The notes under the pieces: generated by a model
The model's input: only the letters and a program-made list of their open reading frames with translations
The model's database searches: none
Told to the model about the DNA's origin: nothing
Assembly (NCBI GenBank): GCA_016926255.1
Contig: JAFGOY010000038.1
Coordinates: 83,910-147,909 of the forward strand
Direction of reading: 5' to 3'
Length of the DNA stretch: 64,000 nucleotides
DNA from: Anaerolineae bacterium
GTDB lineage: Bacteria > Chloroflexota > Anaerolineae > Aggregatilineales > UBA3940
Translations under genes and position numbers: made by a program
Shown here: one piece after another, positions 1 to 9,800 of the stretch
Position numbering within the stretch: position 1 is the first letter of the stretch
Layout: every line of letters starts with the position of its first letter

Positions 1-1
1 G

Positions 2-694
2 ATGGAGCCTTTCCTGGTGTTATACCAGCAGCAGGTTCTCCCTTACCATGAACAGTTAGCCGCAGTACAACGTGATATCGCCGACGCCAGAGCACTGCTG
101 GGAGATGAAAAAGCCCGTAGCGGCGGCCAGGCCGATACGCCGCTCAGTCGATTGGTTGCAACAGAAGACTGGGTATCGGTACAGGAACAGTATGAAAGGG
201 TCTGGATGGGCAAAAAACATGTCCGTCCTGACTCGAAACTGGCGGAGAAAAATCTCGAACCTGCATCACCAGAAGTCAAAAACCTGTTCAGGGAAATCGT
301 CGCGAAGATCCATCCCGAACTCGCGACAAAGCCCTCTGAACGTATTCGCAGGAATCAGATATTGGAGAAGGTCAATGAAGCCTATGCCAGGCGCGACATC
401 AAGACGTTACAGGCGGTGGCCGATGCATTCCGTGACCGGTCGAATTTACCGGCGGTGATCAGCGAGCAGACCCTCAAACACCTGCACAACCAAGCACTAC
501 TCCTTGAGTGGGTCACGGTTCAGTTGGAAGGGCAGGTCTTTGAACTGCGGCATGGCGAAATCGCTAAAATGCATGTTTATACCAGACAGGCAGACGAAGA
601 GGGATATGATTTGCTGGGTGAACTCAGCCAACAGTTGAAGCAGGAACTTAGAGAAGCCCAGAGAACCCTGTCGTCGTTGCAAGCACAGCTTTAG
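2..694 (+). CDS. J-domain-like helical protein, possibly 5'-truncated by the window edge
   Basis: 230 codons are visible, starting at an ATG on base 2, so the true start may lie outside the window. Residues about 91-140 resemble the helix II/loop/helix III part of a DnaJ J domain: an amphipathic helix, then His-Pro-Glu at 104-106 where a canonical J domain has His-Pro-Asp, then a basic helix ending in an N-E-A-Y motif. The N-terminal 35 and C-terminal 60 residues look like coiled-coil helices. A J domain normally stimulates Hsp70 ATPase through the HPD aspartate; Glu at that position makes co-chaperone activity uncertain. No zinc-finger or substrate-binding DnaJ regions follow. It precedes ileS by 160 bases with no obvious terminator. 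The family call is a motif-level judgement. Confidence 0.55.
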   Translation: MEPFLVLYQQQVLPYHEQLAAVQRDIADARALLGDEKARSGGQADTPLSRLVATEDWVSVQEQYERVWMGKKHVRPDSKLAEKNLEPASPEVKNLFREIVAKIHPELATKPSERIRRNQILEKVNEAYARRDIKTLQAVADAFRDRSNLPAVISEQTLKHLHNQALLLEWVTVQLEGQVFELRHGEIAKMHVYTRQADEEGYDLLGELSQQLKQELREAQRTLSSLQAQL

Positions 695-854
695 ACCAGA
701 AAGGACTGATCGAACTTAATGAAGCTATCCAATGGGGGTGATTACCTGGCGTGGACTGGTTCTACGCCTTTATCTATTCGGTGTGTACAGAATCACTATG
801 ACACTGGCAGCTTAACACGAGCCCGAAATCTGACACACTCTGATAGGAGCGACA

Positions 855-3800
855 ATGTTTAACCCGGTATCACCCAAGGTTGATGTTCAAACCGTAGAAG
901 AAGAACAACTCGCCTTCTGGCGGGAGCACGACATTTTCCAGCGGACGATGAGCGAACGCGCGGAAGGTCCGCGCTACGTTTTCTTCGAAGGGCCACCGAC
1001 GGCCAATGGCCGCCCCGGTTCGCATCACGTGCTGGCACGGGCATTCAAGGACATGTTTCCCCGCTACAAGACAATGCGGGGCTATTACGTGCTGCGGAAG
1101 GGCGGTTGGGACACGCACGGCCTGCCGGTCGAGATCGAGGTCGAAAAAGAACTTGGCATCGAACACAAGTGGCAGGTCGAGGAATACGGTATCGACCGGT
1201 TCAATCAAAAATGCAAAGAGAGCGTCTTTCGCTACATCAAGGAATGGGAAGAACTGACCGAGCGGATCGCCTTCTGGGTCGATCTAGACAAAGCATATGT
1301 CACCTTTACCCAGGATTATGTTCAGTCGGTATGGTGGATTCTGCGGCAGTACTGGGATCAGAATCTATTGTATCAGGGCTACAAGGTCGTTCCCTACTGC
1401 CCGCGCTGCGGCACGCCCTTATCCAGCCACGAGGTCAACCAGGGCTATAAGGACGACACCCCCGACCCGTCAATCTTCGTCCGGTTCAGGATCGCCGAGC
1501 CGGGGTTCGATGTCCCGACTTACTTCCTGGTCTGGACGACGACGCCCTGGACGCTGCCCGGCAATGTTGCCCTGGCAGTCGGCAAAGACGTGAAGTACGT
1601 CAAAGTCGAAGGGAAGAACGGCAAGGGTAAAACGGAACACCTTATCTTGGCCGAGGCGCTGCTGAAGTACGCGCTCGACGAGCGTGTTGGTGAATACAAA
1701 GTCATTGAACAGTTCCAGGGCAAAGACCTGATCGACTGGCAGTACGAGCCGCTCTACACGTTCCTACCGGTCGACAAGAAATACTGCTATGTCGTTCCCG
1801 GCGATTTCGTCAGCACGGAAGAAGGTACGGGGATCGTTCACATGGCTCCCGCCTTCGGCGCGGACGACATGGAAATGGGCATCAAATTCGATCTGCCGGT
1901 GCTGATGACCGTCAAGCCGGACGGCGGCTTTGTCGACGAAGTTGAACCCTGGGCCGGTGTCTGGGTCAAGGATGCTGACCCGCAGATCATCGAAGAACTG
2001 GTTGGGCGCGGGTTGATGTTCCGTCACGGGACGTATTACCACACCTACCCGTTCTGCTGGCGCTGCGATACGGCGCTGCTCTATTACGCCCGACCGACCT
2101 GGTTCATCCGTACGACCGAACGCCGCGAGAACCTGGTCAACCTCAACAAGACCATCAACTGGGTGCCGGAGCATATCCGGGATGGGCGTTTCGGCGACTG
2201 GCTCGACGGCAATATCGACTGGGCACTGGGGCGTGAACGCTTCTGGGGAACGCCGCTGCCGGTCTGGGAATGCGATCAATGCGGTCACCAGCACTGCATC
2301 GGCGGACTGGACGAACTGACCGAATTGACCGGCGAAGATCAATCTGAACTTGATCCGCACCGCCCATATGTGGATGAAATCACCTGGGAATGTTCCGAGT
2401 GTGAGGGCGGCACAATGAAGCGTGTGCCGGAACTGATCGACGTGTGGTTCGACTCCGGCGCGATGCCGGTCGCTCAGTGGGGATATCCCTATTACAACCA
2501 GGAGATGTTCAAAGAGCAGTTCCCGGCGGATTTCATCTGCGAGGCGGTCGACCAGACACGCGGGTGGTTCTATTCGCTCCACGCGATCAGCACGCTGCTT
2601 TTTGACAGCGTATGCTTCAAGAATGTGATCTGCCTGGGGCATATTCTCGACGGTGAAGGCCAGAAGATGTCAAAGACCAAGGGGAACGTCGTCGCGCCCT
2701 GGGATGTATTGAATGCCTATGGCGCCGACTGCTTCCGCTGGTACATGTATACCGCCGGGCCACCAGGAGAACCCAGACGATTTTCGCTTGAACTTGTGGG
2801 GCAGGCTTACCGATCGTTCTGGCTGACCTTATGGAACACGTACAGCTTCTTTGTGACTTATGCCGCGCTCGACGAGTTCAACCCGACTACAGTTGATGTG
2901 CCTTACGAAGATCGGAGCGCACTGGATCGCTGGGCACTCTCCGAACTGCACAGCCTGGTACGCAATGTGACCGAGGCATTCGAAAACTACGATGTGCCTG
3001 GAGCGACCCGCCCTATCGTCGACTTTATCGACTCGTTGAGCAACTGGTACCTGCGTCGATCCCGGAGGCGCTTCTGGAAGAGTGAAAGCGACACCGACAA
3101 ACAGTCGGCTTACCTGACGCTCTACGAATGCCTGGTGACGGTCAGCAAACTACTCGCCCCAACCATGCCATTCGTCTCAGAAGCGATCTACCGCAACCTG
3201 GTAACGACGGTCGACAAAGACGCACCGGAAAGCGTGCATCTGGCCTCGTGGCCTGAATTCGAAGAGAGGTTGGTCGATCAGCCGTTGATGGACGAAATGC
3301 AAACCGTGATGCGCCTGGTCAGCCTGGGGCACGCTGCCCGCAACAACGCCCAGATCAAAGTACGGCAACCGCTTTCCGAAGTGGTCTTTTCACTGCCAGC
3401 GGCACAGGCGGAAACTGTGCGCTATTACGATGCACTGATCGCCGACGAGTTGAATGTCAAAGCAGTGGGCATCCTTGACGAACCGGGGGACGTGGTCACC
3501 TATAAGTTGAACCCACTGCCAAAGGTGCTTGGCCCGCGCTTTGGAAAAGATTTTCCCGCGATTCAAAAGCTGCTGCGTGAAGGCGAATCACGGCGCTACG
3601 CCGAAGCCCTGCTGGAAGGTCAGGCGATCACCGTCTCATTCGATGGCCGTGATATCGAAATGACCCCGGAAGAGATCGAGGTGCAACTCAGCCCGGCGGA
3701 AGGCTTCGCGGTGGCAAAGGAAGGCGCATACCTCGCCGCCCTGAACATCGTCCTCGATGACGATCTGCTGGCCGAAGGGCTGGCCCGCGAGTTCATCCGC

Positions 3801-4028
3801 CGCGTGCAAACACTGCGCCGCGACGCGGACTACAATGTTGACGACCGGATCGTCGTTCTCTACAAGGCCAGCGAGAAACTGGGGCAGGCCGTCGAGCAGT
3901 TCGAAGACCTGATCAAAAACGAGACGCTGGCCCTAAAACTCGATCCGGGTGAGCCGGTCACTGCCGATCAGAAGGGCGAGTATACATTCGATGGAGAAAC
4001 ACTCCAGGTAGGGGTGAAGAAAGCATAG
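855..4028 (+). CDS. ileS: Isoleucyl-tRNA synthetase
   Basis: 1057 residues, full length for IleRS. It charges tRNA-Ile with isoleucine in the cytoplasm and edits valine. The class I signature region lies at residues 47-60 (GPPTANG followed by an HHVL form of HIGH), the family block GWDTHGLPVE follows, and the KMSKT form of KMSKS is at 604-608. Cys pairs (CPRC, CWRC, CDQC, CSEC) are likely zinc ligands. The CP1 editing domain and C-terminal anticodon-binding region are intact. An AGGAG lies about 7 bases before the ATG. The length and WDTHGLPVE block favour the longer IleRS type, but this needs a tree. A strong intrinsic terminator follows. No T-box leader was recognised in the 160 bases upstream. 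Confidence 0.97.
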   Translation: MFNPVSPKVDVQTVEEEQLAFWREHDIFQRTMSERAEGPRYVFFEGPPTANGRPGSHHVLARAFKDMFPRYKTMRGYYVLRKGGWDTHGLPVEIEVEKELGIEHKWQVEEYGIDRFNQKCKESVFRYIKEWEELTERIAFWVDLDKAYVTFTQDYVQSVWWILRQYWDQNLLYQGYKVVPYCPRCGTPLSSHEVNQGYKDDTPDPSIFVRFRIAEPGFDVPTYFLVWTTTPWTLPGNVALAVGKDVKYVKVEGKNGKGKTEHLILAEALLKYALDERVGEYKVIEQFQGKDLIDWQYEPLYTFLPVDKKYCYVVPGDFVSTEEGTGIVHMAPAFGADDMEMGIKFDLPVLMTVKPDGGFVDEVEPWAGVWVKDADPQIIEELVGRGLMFRHGTYYHTYPFCWRCDTALLYYARPTWFIRTTERRENLVNLNKTINWVPEHIRDGRFGDWLDGNIDWALGRERFWGTPLPVWECDQCGHQHCIGGLDELTELTGEDQSELDPHRPYVDEITWECSECEGGTMKRVPELIDVWFDSGAMPVAQWGYPYYNQEMFKEQFPADFICEAVDQTRGWFYSLHAISTLLFDSVCFKNVICLGHILDGEGQKMSKTKGNVVAPWDVLNAYGADCFRWYMYTAGPPGEPRRFSLELVGQAYRSFWLTLWNTYSFFVTYAALDEFNPTTVDVPYEDRSALDRWALSELHSLVRNVTEAFENYDVPGATRPIVDFIDSLSNWYLRRSRRRFWKSESDTDKQSAYLTLYECLVTVSKLLAPTMPFVSEAIYRNLVTTVDKDAPESVHLASWPEFEERLVDQPLMDEMQTVMRLVSLGHAARNNAQIKVRQPLSEVVFSLPAAQAETVRYYDALIADELNVKAVGILDEPGDVVTYKLNPLPKVLGPRFGKDFPAIQKLLREGESRRYAEALLEGQAITVSFDGRDIEMTPEEIEVQLSPAEGFAVAKEGAYLAALNIVLDDDLLAEGLAREFIRRVQTLRRDADYNVDDRIVVLYKASEKLGQAVEQFEDLIKNETLALKLDPGEPVTADQKGEYTFDGETLQVGVKKA

Positions 4029-4034
4029 ACGATG

Positions 4035-4071
4035 ACAGTGCGGCATCGGCAGGTGCTGCACTGTTTTTTTT
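4035..4071 (+). terminator. Intrinsic terminator after ileS
   Basis: A 10-bp stem (ACAGTGCGGC at 4035-4044 with GCTGCACTGT at 4055-4064, one G-U pair) with a 10-base loop runs directly into eight T residues (4064-4071). It ends the ileS transcript and separates it from the zinc protein gene. Confidence 0.9.
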
Positions 4072-4131
4072 GCAGCCATCATATAGCCCGGTAGAATCAA
4101 GAGCTCGTTACAGACAGGGGGGAAAAGTGTA

Positions 4132-4479
4132 ATGGTCGCAGCATATGACAAACTCAAAATCGAACTTGAACAACAGCGAAGCCAGCTGCTGGCCGACCTA
4201 GCCGAAGAACGATCTCAAGCCGAATCGGGAATGGGCTACGGCACTCACCAGGCCGATGATGCTTCGCTGGCTTACGACCAGGCCGCCGATCTTTCGTTTC
4301 GCCGTAATTCCGAACGCCTGCTGTACCAGATCGAACGCGCTCTGACCAGAATGGAAGAGGGAACTTACGGCATTTGCCGCCAGTGTGGTAAACCAATCGA
4401 TCTGGCCCGCCTGCGGGCAATCCCCCACGCTCGCTATTGTATGACCTGCGCCAGCCACGAAGAATCTCAAACAGGTTGA
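4132..4479 (+). CDS. DksA/TraR-type C4 zinc-finger protein
   Basis: 115 residues, within the short end of the DksA/TraR family. An N-terminal helical hairpin (about residues 5-75, rich in Glu/Gln/Arg) precedes a C-terminal zinc finger with two Cys-x2-Cys pairs (C-R-Q-C and C-M-T-C). DksA-family proteins enter the RNA polymerase secondary channel and tune initiation with ppGpp. Whether this short version keeps the acidic tip residues that matter for that is not clear, so the regulatory role is inferred from family. The ATG is preceded by a purine-rich GGGGGGAAAA. The pseudouridine synthase gene starts 18 bases downstream, suggesting one transcript. Confidence 0.85.
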   Translation: MVAAYDKLKIELEQQRSQLLADLAEERSQAESGMGYGTHQADDASLAYDQAADLSFRRNSERLLYQIERALTRMEEGTYGICRQCGKPIDLARLRAIPHARYCMTCASHEESQTG

Positions 4480-4497
4480 TAGGCATCTTTCGCCGAT

Positions 4498-5445
4498 ATG
4501 TCAGAACAACCGATTGAACAGGTTTTATCCATCCAGGCCAAAACGCCCGGACAGCGTCTGGATCACTGCATTGTCGAAGCGGTGCCCGATCTGAGCCGCA
4601 GTGAAATCCAGCGACTGATCAAAGCTGGGCAGATTCTGGTAAATGGTGCTGCCTCCAAACCGGCTTACCGGCTGGAACAAGGCGACAGCATCGAAATCAA
4701 CCTTCCTGATCCGCCCTCGGCCATCATCGAACCTGAAGATATTCCACTCAACGTCATATACGAAGACGGCGAACTGGTCGTGATCGATAAGCCGGCGGGG
4801 ATGGTCGTTCACCCGGCGTTTGGCAACCGCAGCGGGACACTCGTCAATGCAGCACTGGCCCGCTGGCCGGAGATGCGGGAAGTTGGCGGCGAGGATCGGG
4901 TCGGGATCGTACACCGGCTGGACAAAGACACGTCAGGGCTGCTGGTGATGGCAAAAAGTACAGCCGCACTCGAAGCTCTGCAAGCGCAGTTCAAGGCGCG
5001 AACGGTCTACAAACGCTATCTGGCGCTGGTCGAAGGCGTCCCCGGAAACAGCAACGGCCTGATCGAAGCGCCGATTGGACGTGACCCAAGACAGCGCAAA
5101 CGGATGACCGTCACCCGGGATGGCCGACCAGCCAAAACACGCTATGATTTAATCGAAGACCTGGGGACAAATGCTCTGCTTTCACTGGTTCTCCACACCG
5201 GGCGGACTCATCAAATACGGGTGCATCTGGCCTGGCTGGGTCACCCGATAGTAGGAGATGCGGTATACGGCTTTCGCAAGCAGCGGATAAAAATGAAACG
5301 ACTTTTTCTACACGCCGCCGAACTGCATATCGATTCACCCGGTACTGGGGAGCGTCTCGAATTTCAATCTCCACTGCCCGATTCTCTGGAAAACATTCTC
5401 GATAAACTGCATCAAAACCTGGGCACTGCATGGGACCAACCATGA
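4498..5445 (+). CDS. RluD-family 23S rRNA pseudouridine synthase
   Basis: 315 residues, normal for RluA/RluD enzymes, which isomerise uridines in large-subunit rRNA to pseudouridine. An S4 RNA-binding domain occupies about residues 15-75. The catalytic domain follows, with HRLDKDTSG at 139-147; Asp142 is the expected nucleophile. The block GRTHQIRVHLAWLGHPIVGD, diagnostic of the family, is near residue 240. Exact target sites (RluD positions versus others) cannot be told from sequence, so no symbol is given. It follows the zinc-protein gene by 18 bases and is probably cotranscribed with it. Confidence 0.93.
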   Translation: MSEQPIEQVLSIQAKTPGQRLDHCIVEAVPDLSRSEIQRLIKAGQILVNGAASKPAYRLEQGDSIEINLPDPPSAIIEPEDIPLNVIYEDGELVVIDKPAGMVVHPAFGNRSGTLVNAALARWPEMREVGGEDRVGIVHRLDKDTSGLLVMAKSTAALEALQAQFKARTVYKRYLALVEGVPGNSNGLIEAPIGRDPRQRKRMTVTRDGRPAKTRYDLIEDLGTNALLSLVLHTGRTHQIRVHLAWLGHPIVGDAVYGFRKQRIKMKRLFLHAAELHIDSPGTGERLEFQSPLPDSLENILDKLHQNLGTAWDQP

Positions 5446-5462
5446 TAGCCAACAGCTACCAT

Positions 5463-5490
5463 TTGTCACCCCGGCAGTTCGTGATACTAT
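5463..5490 (+). promoter_or_regulatory. Possible sigma-70-type promoter before the polysaccharide island
   Basis: TTGTCA at 5463-5468 and TACTAT at 5485-5490 with 16 bases between them, about 100 bases before the first polysaccharide gene at 5594. The -10 match is only moderate. Confidence 0.35.
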
Positions 5491-5593
5491 AAGCAAAAGG
5501 CTTATTCTTACCAACTGCTTACGTATTTAAAACCAAAAGATAACTACTAACTACAACCACGTCTAAACATCGGCCTATATTCAGGAATCACAG

Positions 5594-7474
5594 ATGGATC
5601 GAGTTTCCAAGCTTGTCGCAGCGTTGGGCATACGCAGGTACCAGCCTATCAAATTTATACTGGACCTGGTACTCTGGACGCTGACGGCTCCACTGGCCTT
5701 CTTTCTCCGCCTCGATATGAAGCATCTCATTGACCTGCGCCTATCAGCGGTGATATATACCTCGTTCAGCCTGGTCGTTAAGGCAGCGCTCATCTACTCT
5801 TTCGCACTGCACCGGCAGTCATGGCACAAGACCGGCACGAGAGACCTGTATCACCTCATCCGGGCAACGGCAACAGGAACACTGATCCTGCTGGCGGCGG
5901 CATTCATTATCAACCCCCATGCCCCGATCCCCCGCAGCATTCCACTCATCGATGGCGCATTAGCCCTGCTTGCGCTGGGGAGCATCCGGTTGGGCACACG
6001 CCTGTTATACGAACAGGATTTGCGCCGCCAGTCACAGGAGCCGGGAACCCGAGTGCTGGTTGTTGGCGCAGGAGAAGCTGGGACGCTGCTCGTACGTGAA
6101 ATGCTGCGCCATCCTGACGCCAATATGACCCCGGTCGGCTATCTCGACGACGACGATGGTAAACAGCAAACGAGTCTGGTCGGTGCGCCAGTCGTAGGGA
6201 AAATCGACGATCTCCCGGCTGTCGTCAAGCGATTGGAAATAGAAGAAGTCCTGATCGCGATGCCTTCGGCATCCGGTGAGGCAATCCGCCGGGTAGTAAA
6301 CCTTGCCCGCCAGGCTGAGGTCAGACACCGGATTATGCCGAGTATGTTCGATATCCTCAGCGGGAAACTCGCACTCTCGCAAATCCGCGAGGTAGATGTC
6401 GAAGACCTGTTACGGCGTGCGCCAGTTAAGCTTAATCTAGACGAGATCGAACAGTATCTTAAAGGTCGCATCGTTCTGGTAACCGGCGGCAGCGGATCAA
6501 TCGGTTCGGAGCTTGTGCGCCAGATCACACGCTTTGGCACCCGGCAGATCATTCTCCTCGACCGCAACGAAAACGGCCTCTACATATTTGAACGTGAATT
6601 AAAACGAGTCTATCCCGATCTCAATATCGAACTACTGGTCGCAGATATCCGGTGGAAAGAAAAACTGGAACGCATCTTTGACCGGTACCGGCCTCAGGTT
6701 GTCTTCCATACAGCCGCTCACAAGCATGTTCCGGTTATGGAATCGAACCCCGACGAAGCGATACTCAACAACATTGGCGGGACACGTAACCTGCTCGACG
6801 TGGCGCTCCAATACAATGTCGAGCGTTTTGTGAACATCTCAACCGATAAAGCGATCCGTCCCACGTCGATCATGGGAGCGACCAAACGAGTCGCGGAACT
6901 GCTTGTAAGGGATGCAGCTAAAAAGGCCGCTGTCAACCAGGCCTTCATGTCGGTGCGATTTGGCAACGTGCTGGGAAGCCAGGGCAGCGTCGTACCGATC
7001 TTCAAGGAACAGATACGGCGCGGCGGGCCTATCACGCTGACCCATCCTAAGATGACTCGCTATTTCATGAGTATTCCTGAAGCGACCCAGCTTGTTCTAC
7101 AGGCCGCCGCCCTGAGCGAAAATGGGGCAGTCTATATGCTCGATATGGGGGAACCTGCCCGGATCATCGATCTGGCAATGGACCTGATCCGGCTTTCCGG
7201 TCTGAAGCCATATACTGATATTGACATCGAACTGGTTGGCCCCCGGCCAGGCGAAAAAATAACCGAAGAACTGCTGACTGCGCAGGAAGGCGCGGCACCG
7301 ACCAAACACGAAAAGATTTTCATCATCCGGAACAGCAACCATGACCTGGAAACGAATTTCGAACCGCGATTGGAAAGACTGCTCGAAGCAGCTCAGAGTG
7401 GCAATATCAACCGCATCCGGAGCCTGCTGCAAGAACTGGTCTTAACTTACGATCCTACTTCTCAGGTACAATGA
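5594..7474 (+). CDS. Membrane-bound CapD/FlaA1-type nucleotide-sugar dehydratase/epimerase
   Basis: 626 residues, the usual size of the WbpM/CapD/PglF group, which converts UDP-GlcNAc to a 4-keto-6-deoxy sugar or a related product, the first step to many bacterial surface glycans. Four N-terminal hydrophobic segments (within about residues 20-140) anchor it in the membrane. A CoA-binding-like Rossmann domain follows (GAGEAG near 155) and then a short-chain dehydrogenase domain with GGSGSIG near residue 295. The active-site helix reads STDKAIRPTSIMGATKR, with Met in place of the usual Tyr of YxxxK, as is normal for this subgroup. The exact product cannot be deduced. It opens the rightward glycan gene series. 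Confidence 0.92.
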   Translation: MDRVSKLVAALGIRRYQPIKFILDLVLWTLTAPLAFFLRLDMKHLIDLRLSAVIYTSFSLVVKAALIYSFALHRQSWHKTGTRDLYHLIRATATGTLILLAAAFIINPHAPIPRSIPLIDGALALLALGSIRLGTRLLYEQDLRRQSQEPGTRVLVVGAGEAGTLLVREMLRHPDANMTPVGYLDDDDGKQQTSLVGAPVVGKIDDLPAVVKRLEIEEVLIAMPSASGEAIRRVVNLARQAEVRHRIMPSMFDILSGKLALSQIREVDVEDLLRRAPVKLNLDEIEQYLKGRIVLVTGGSGSIGSELVRQITRFGTRQIILLDRNENGLYIFERELKRVYPDLNIELLVADIRWKEKLERIFDRYRPQVVFHTAAHKHVPVMESNPDEAILNNIGGTRNLLDVALQYNVERFVNISTDKAIRPTSIMGATKRVAELLVRDAAKKAAVNQAFMSVRFGNVLGSQGSVVPIFKEQIRRGGPITLTHPKMTRYFMSIPEATQLVLQAAALSENGAVYMLDMGEPARIIDLAMDLIRLSGLKPYTDIDIELVGPRPGEKITEELLTAQEGAAPTKHEKIFIIRNSNHDLETNFEPRLERLLEAAQSGNINRIRSLLQELVLTYDPTSQVQ

Positions 7475-7583
7475 TGCTCCCTCTTGACTACCGATAGACG
7501 CTGGCAAAAGAAGTGAAACACCCTCATAATGAAGGTCATCGTTCAACAATCAGCCCTGTGAGATGCGAGAGAAGAAGGTGTAG

Positions 7584-8474
7584 GTGAATTTAACAAGCAA
7601 AGCCAGCGGACAACCAAAGCCACCGACTGTATCCTCCACACGCCAGAATCCAACCATTCGCGTTGAACGTACCACTGGCTGGAAATCACTGGGGCTTCAG
7701 GAACTATGGGAATATCGCGATCTGCTGCGGTTTCTCATCTGGCGAGAAATCAAGGGCCGTTACCGGCAGATGGCCCTTGGCCCCCTATGGATCATCATCA
7801 AACCGCTGGCCGATATGGTAATCTTCAGTCTGGTTTTTGGCGGTCTGGCCGATCTGCCCTCGGAAGGTCTGCCATATCCGATATTCACCTATACGGCGCT
7901 GCTGCCCTGGACGCTGTTCGCCAATTCACTTTCAAGTGCAGCAGGCAGCCTGCGTTATCAAATGAACATGATTTCTAAAGTCTATTTTCCACGTCTGATC
8001 ATGCCCATCTCACAGGTATTCATTAACCTGGCAGATTTCAGCATATCGTTCATTGTTCTTCTCGGGATGATGCTTTATTTTGGTTATTTCCCCACCCTCA
8101 AGATACTGACAATTCCTCTGTTTCTAATAATTGCCTCATTGACTTCATTGGCTGTCGGACTATGGTTAGCTGGGGTGAGCGTCCGCTTTCGCGACGTTTC
8201 TTATGGTGTCAACTATGGGGCTCGTCTCTGGATGTGGGCGACACCCGTAGCCTACTCAGTTGAGTTGGTAGCGGAAAAAGCTCCTCAATTATTATGGCTG
8301 TACAAACTCAATCCAATGTACTGGGTCATTCAGGGATTTCGCTGGGCGCTGCTCGATAAGGGTGAAGCGCCATCTCTGTTGATGCTGGTTCCTCTGGCTG
8401 TTGTGATCCCCCTGCTGATATCGGGGTTGTATATTTTCCGTCGCACTGAAAAGACGATTGTGGATTTGCAATAG
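7584..8474 (+). CDS. ABC-2-type polysaccharide export permease (Wzm/TagG-like)
   Basis: 296 residues starting at a GTG. About 35 polar N-terminal residues are followed by the family entry block (LQELWEYRDLLRFLIWREIKGRYRQMALGP, positions about 40-70) and six hydrophobic helices, ending in an IFRRTEKTIVDL tail. Proteins of this family form the membrane channel that exports undecaprenyl-linked O-antigen or teichoic-acid-type polymers across the inner membrane. The partner ATPase starts 6 bases downstream. The 109-base gap from the CapD-like gene may hold its own promoter, but none is convincing. Confidence 0.93.
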   Translation: MNLTSKASGQPKPPTVSSTRQNPTIRVERTTGWKSLGLQELWEYRDLLRFLIWREIKGRYRQMALGPLWIIIKPLADMVIFSLVFGGLADLPSEGLPYPIFTYTALLPWTLFANSLSSAAGSLRYQMNMISKVYFPRLIMPISQVFINLADFSISFIVLLGMMLYFGYFPTLKILTIPLFLIIASLTSLAVGLWLAGVSVRFRDVSYGVNYGARLWMWATPVAYSVELVAEKAPQLLWLYKLNPMYWVIQGFRWALLDKGEAPSLLMLVPLAVVIPLLISGLYIFRRTEKTIVDLQ

Positions 8475-8479
8475 AAATT

Positions 8480-9787
8480 ATGAGTCAACTAGCGATTAAA
8501 GTTGAAGATTTGGGTAAACGCTACCGGATTGGCGTGCGAGAAAAGAAAGCTGACAATCGCGCTCAAGCCTTCTTACAAACAGTCCGCTCCCCATTCAACT
8601 ATCTACTAAGCACCTTACGGGGTCCATCCGAGGATGAAGTCATTTGGGCCTTGCGAAACATTTACTTTGAATTACATCATGGCGAGGTCATTGGGATTAT
8701 CGGGCATAATGGCGCGGGGAAAAGCACCCTCTTAAAAATCTTATCTCGTATCACCGAGCCTACAGAAGGATACGCAGATATCTATGGGCGGGTCGGTTCA
8801 CTTCTTGAGGTTGGGACAGGGTTTCATCCCGATCTCACCGGGCGCGAGAACGTCTACATGAATGGCACTATTCTTGGTATGACCAAAATCGAGATTGACC
8901 GCAAGTTCGACGAAATTGTAGACTTCGCCGGTGTCGAGAAATTCATTGATACGCCGGTCAAGTATTACTCAAGTGGCATGAATGTACGCCTGGGCTTTGC
9001 TATCGCTGCACATCTGGAGCCAGAAATCTTGCTGGTTGATGAAGTACTGGCCGTTGGAGACATAGAATTTCAAGAGAAGTGCCTTAATAAAATGGATCAG
9101 GTATCGCAGACCGGTCGAACTGTATTATTTGTCAGTCACAATATTGGCATGATCGAAAATCTCTGCGGTCGATCCATCTTGCTTTCTCATGGCCATATGA
9201 TAGCCGACGACGATACAAAAAATGTCACAAAGCTTTATCTTGAGCAACTAAGCCTATCAAATTCACATAAAGAAAGTAACAATATCTATGACCTCAAGCG
9301 GCGACATAAACATTATGGCGAGATCGTTCGATTTTCTCACTGTCAAATTCAAAATGCTGATAGTGAGCCGACTTCTCACATTCGTTTGGGGGAACCTTTT
9401 ACTGTCGTAGTCCAGGGAATCTCTAAGACAGATGTAAAAAATGTAGATGTGGTAATACGTTTGCGAAGCTCTTACGGCGTCAACGTAGTTGCGGCTTCAA
9501 GTGGGGAAGCTAATATGTTGGTTCACTTCGTAAAAGGAAAAACCGTTTCTATTACCACTCAATTTGACGGTTTAATTCTTTCTGAAGGGAAGTATTATAT
9601 TGAATTGTATGCAATGAAACTTAATCGCGGGCTCGATTTGATCACAAATGCAGGAGCATTTATGGTGACGGAATCACGTTATTCTGGTGCAGAAAAATTC
9701 CGCCCCCTGTATGGTCTGGAGGGCGTGATCCGTTATAGCCCAAAGTGGCAGACATCGGTGTTAGAAAACTCAAGAGAATCGCTTTAG
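8480..9787 (+). CDS. Polysaccharide ABC exporter ATPase with Wzt-type C-terminal domain
   Basis: 435 residues. The ATPase domain (about 1-255) shows Walker A GHNGAGKST, the signature YSSGMNVRLGFA, Walker B ILLVDEVLAVGD and the switch His (VSHN). A further domain of about 165 residues at the C-terminus matches the place and size of the Wzt carbohydrate-binding domain, which in E. coli O8/O9a recognises the terminal modification of the finished glycan before export. The bases encoding this domain (from about 9240) are visibly AT-richer than the island around it, as is the methyltransferase gene that follows. With the permease it should form a Wzm2-Wzt2 complex. Confidence 0.93.
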   Translation: MSQLAIKVEDLGKRYRIGVREKKADNRAQAFLQTVRSPFNYLLSTLRGPSEDEVIWALRNIYFELHHGEVIGIIGHNGAGKSTLLKILSRITEPTEGYADIYGRVGSLLEVGTGFHPDLTGRENVYMNGTILGMTKIEIDRKFDEIVDFAGVEKFIDTPVKYYSSGMNVRLGFAIAAHLEPEILLVDEVLAVGDIEFQEKCLNKMDQVSQTGRTVLFVSHNIGMIENLCGRSILLSHGHMIADDDTKNVTKLYLEQLSLSNSHKESNNIYDLKRRHKHYGEIVRFSHCQIQNADSEPTSHIRLGEPFTVVVQGISKTDVKNVDVVIRLRSSYGVNVVAASSGEANMLVHFVKGKTVSITTQFDGLILSEGKYYIELYAMKLNRGLDLITNAGAFMVTESRYSGAEKFRPLYGLEGVIRYSPKWQTSVLENSRESL

Positions 9788-9800
9788 ATACTCCTGGAAA

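Noticed and set aside
695..854. T-box leader for ileS
   Set aside because: None of the conserved T-box sequence or the antiterminator pattern is present in the 160-base gap.
1764..2642. A 292-codon antisense frame inside ileS
   Set aside because: ileS is intact on the other strand; the frame has His/Asp/Arg-rich shadow composition.
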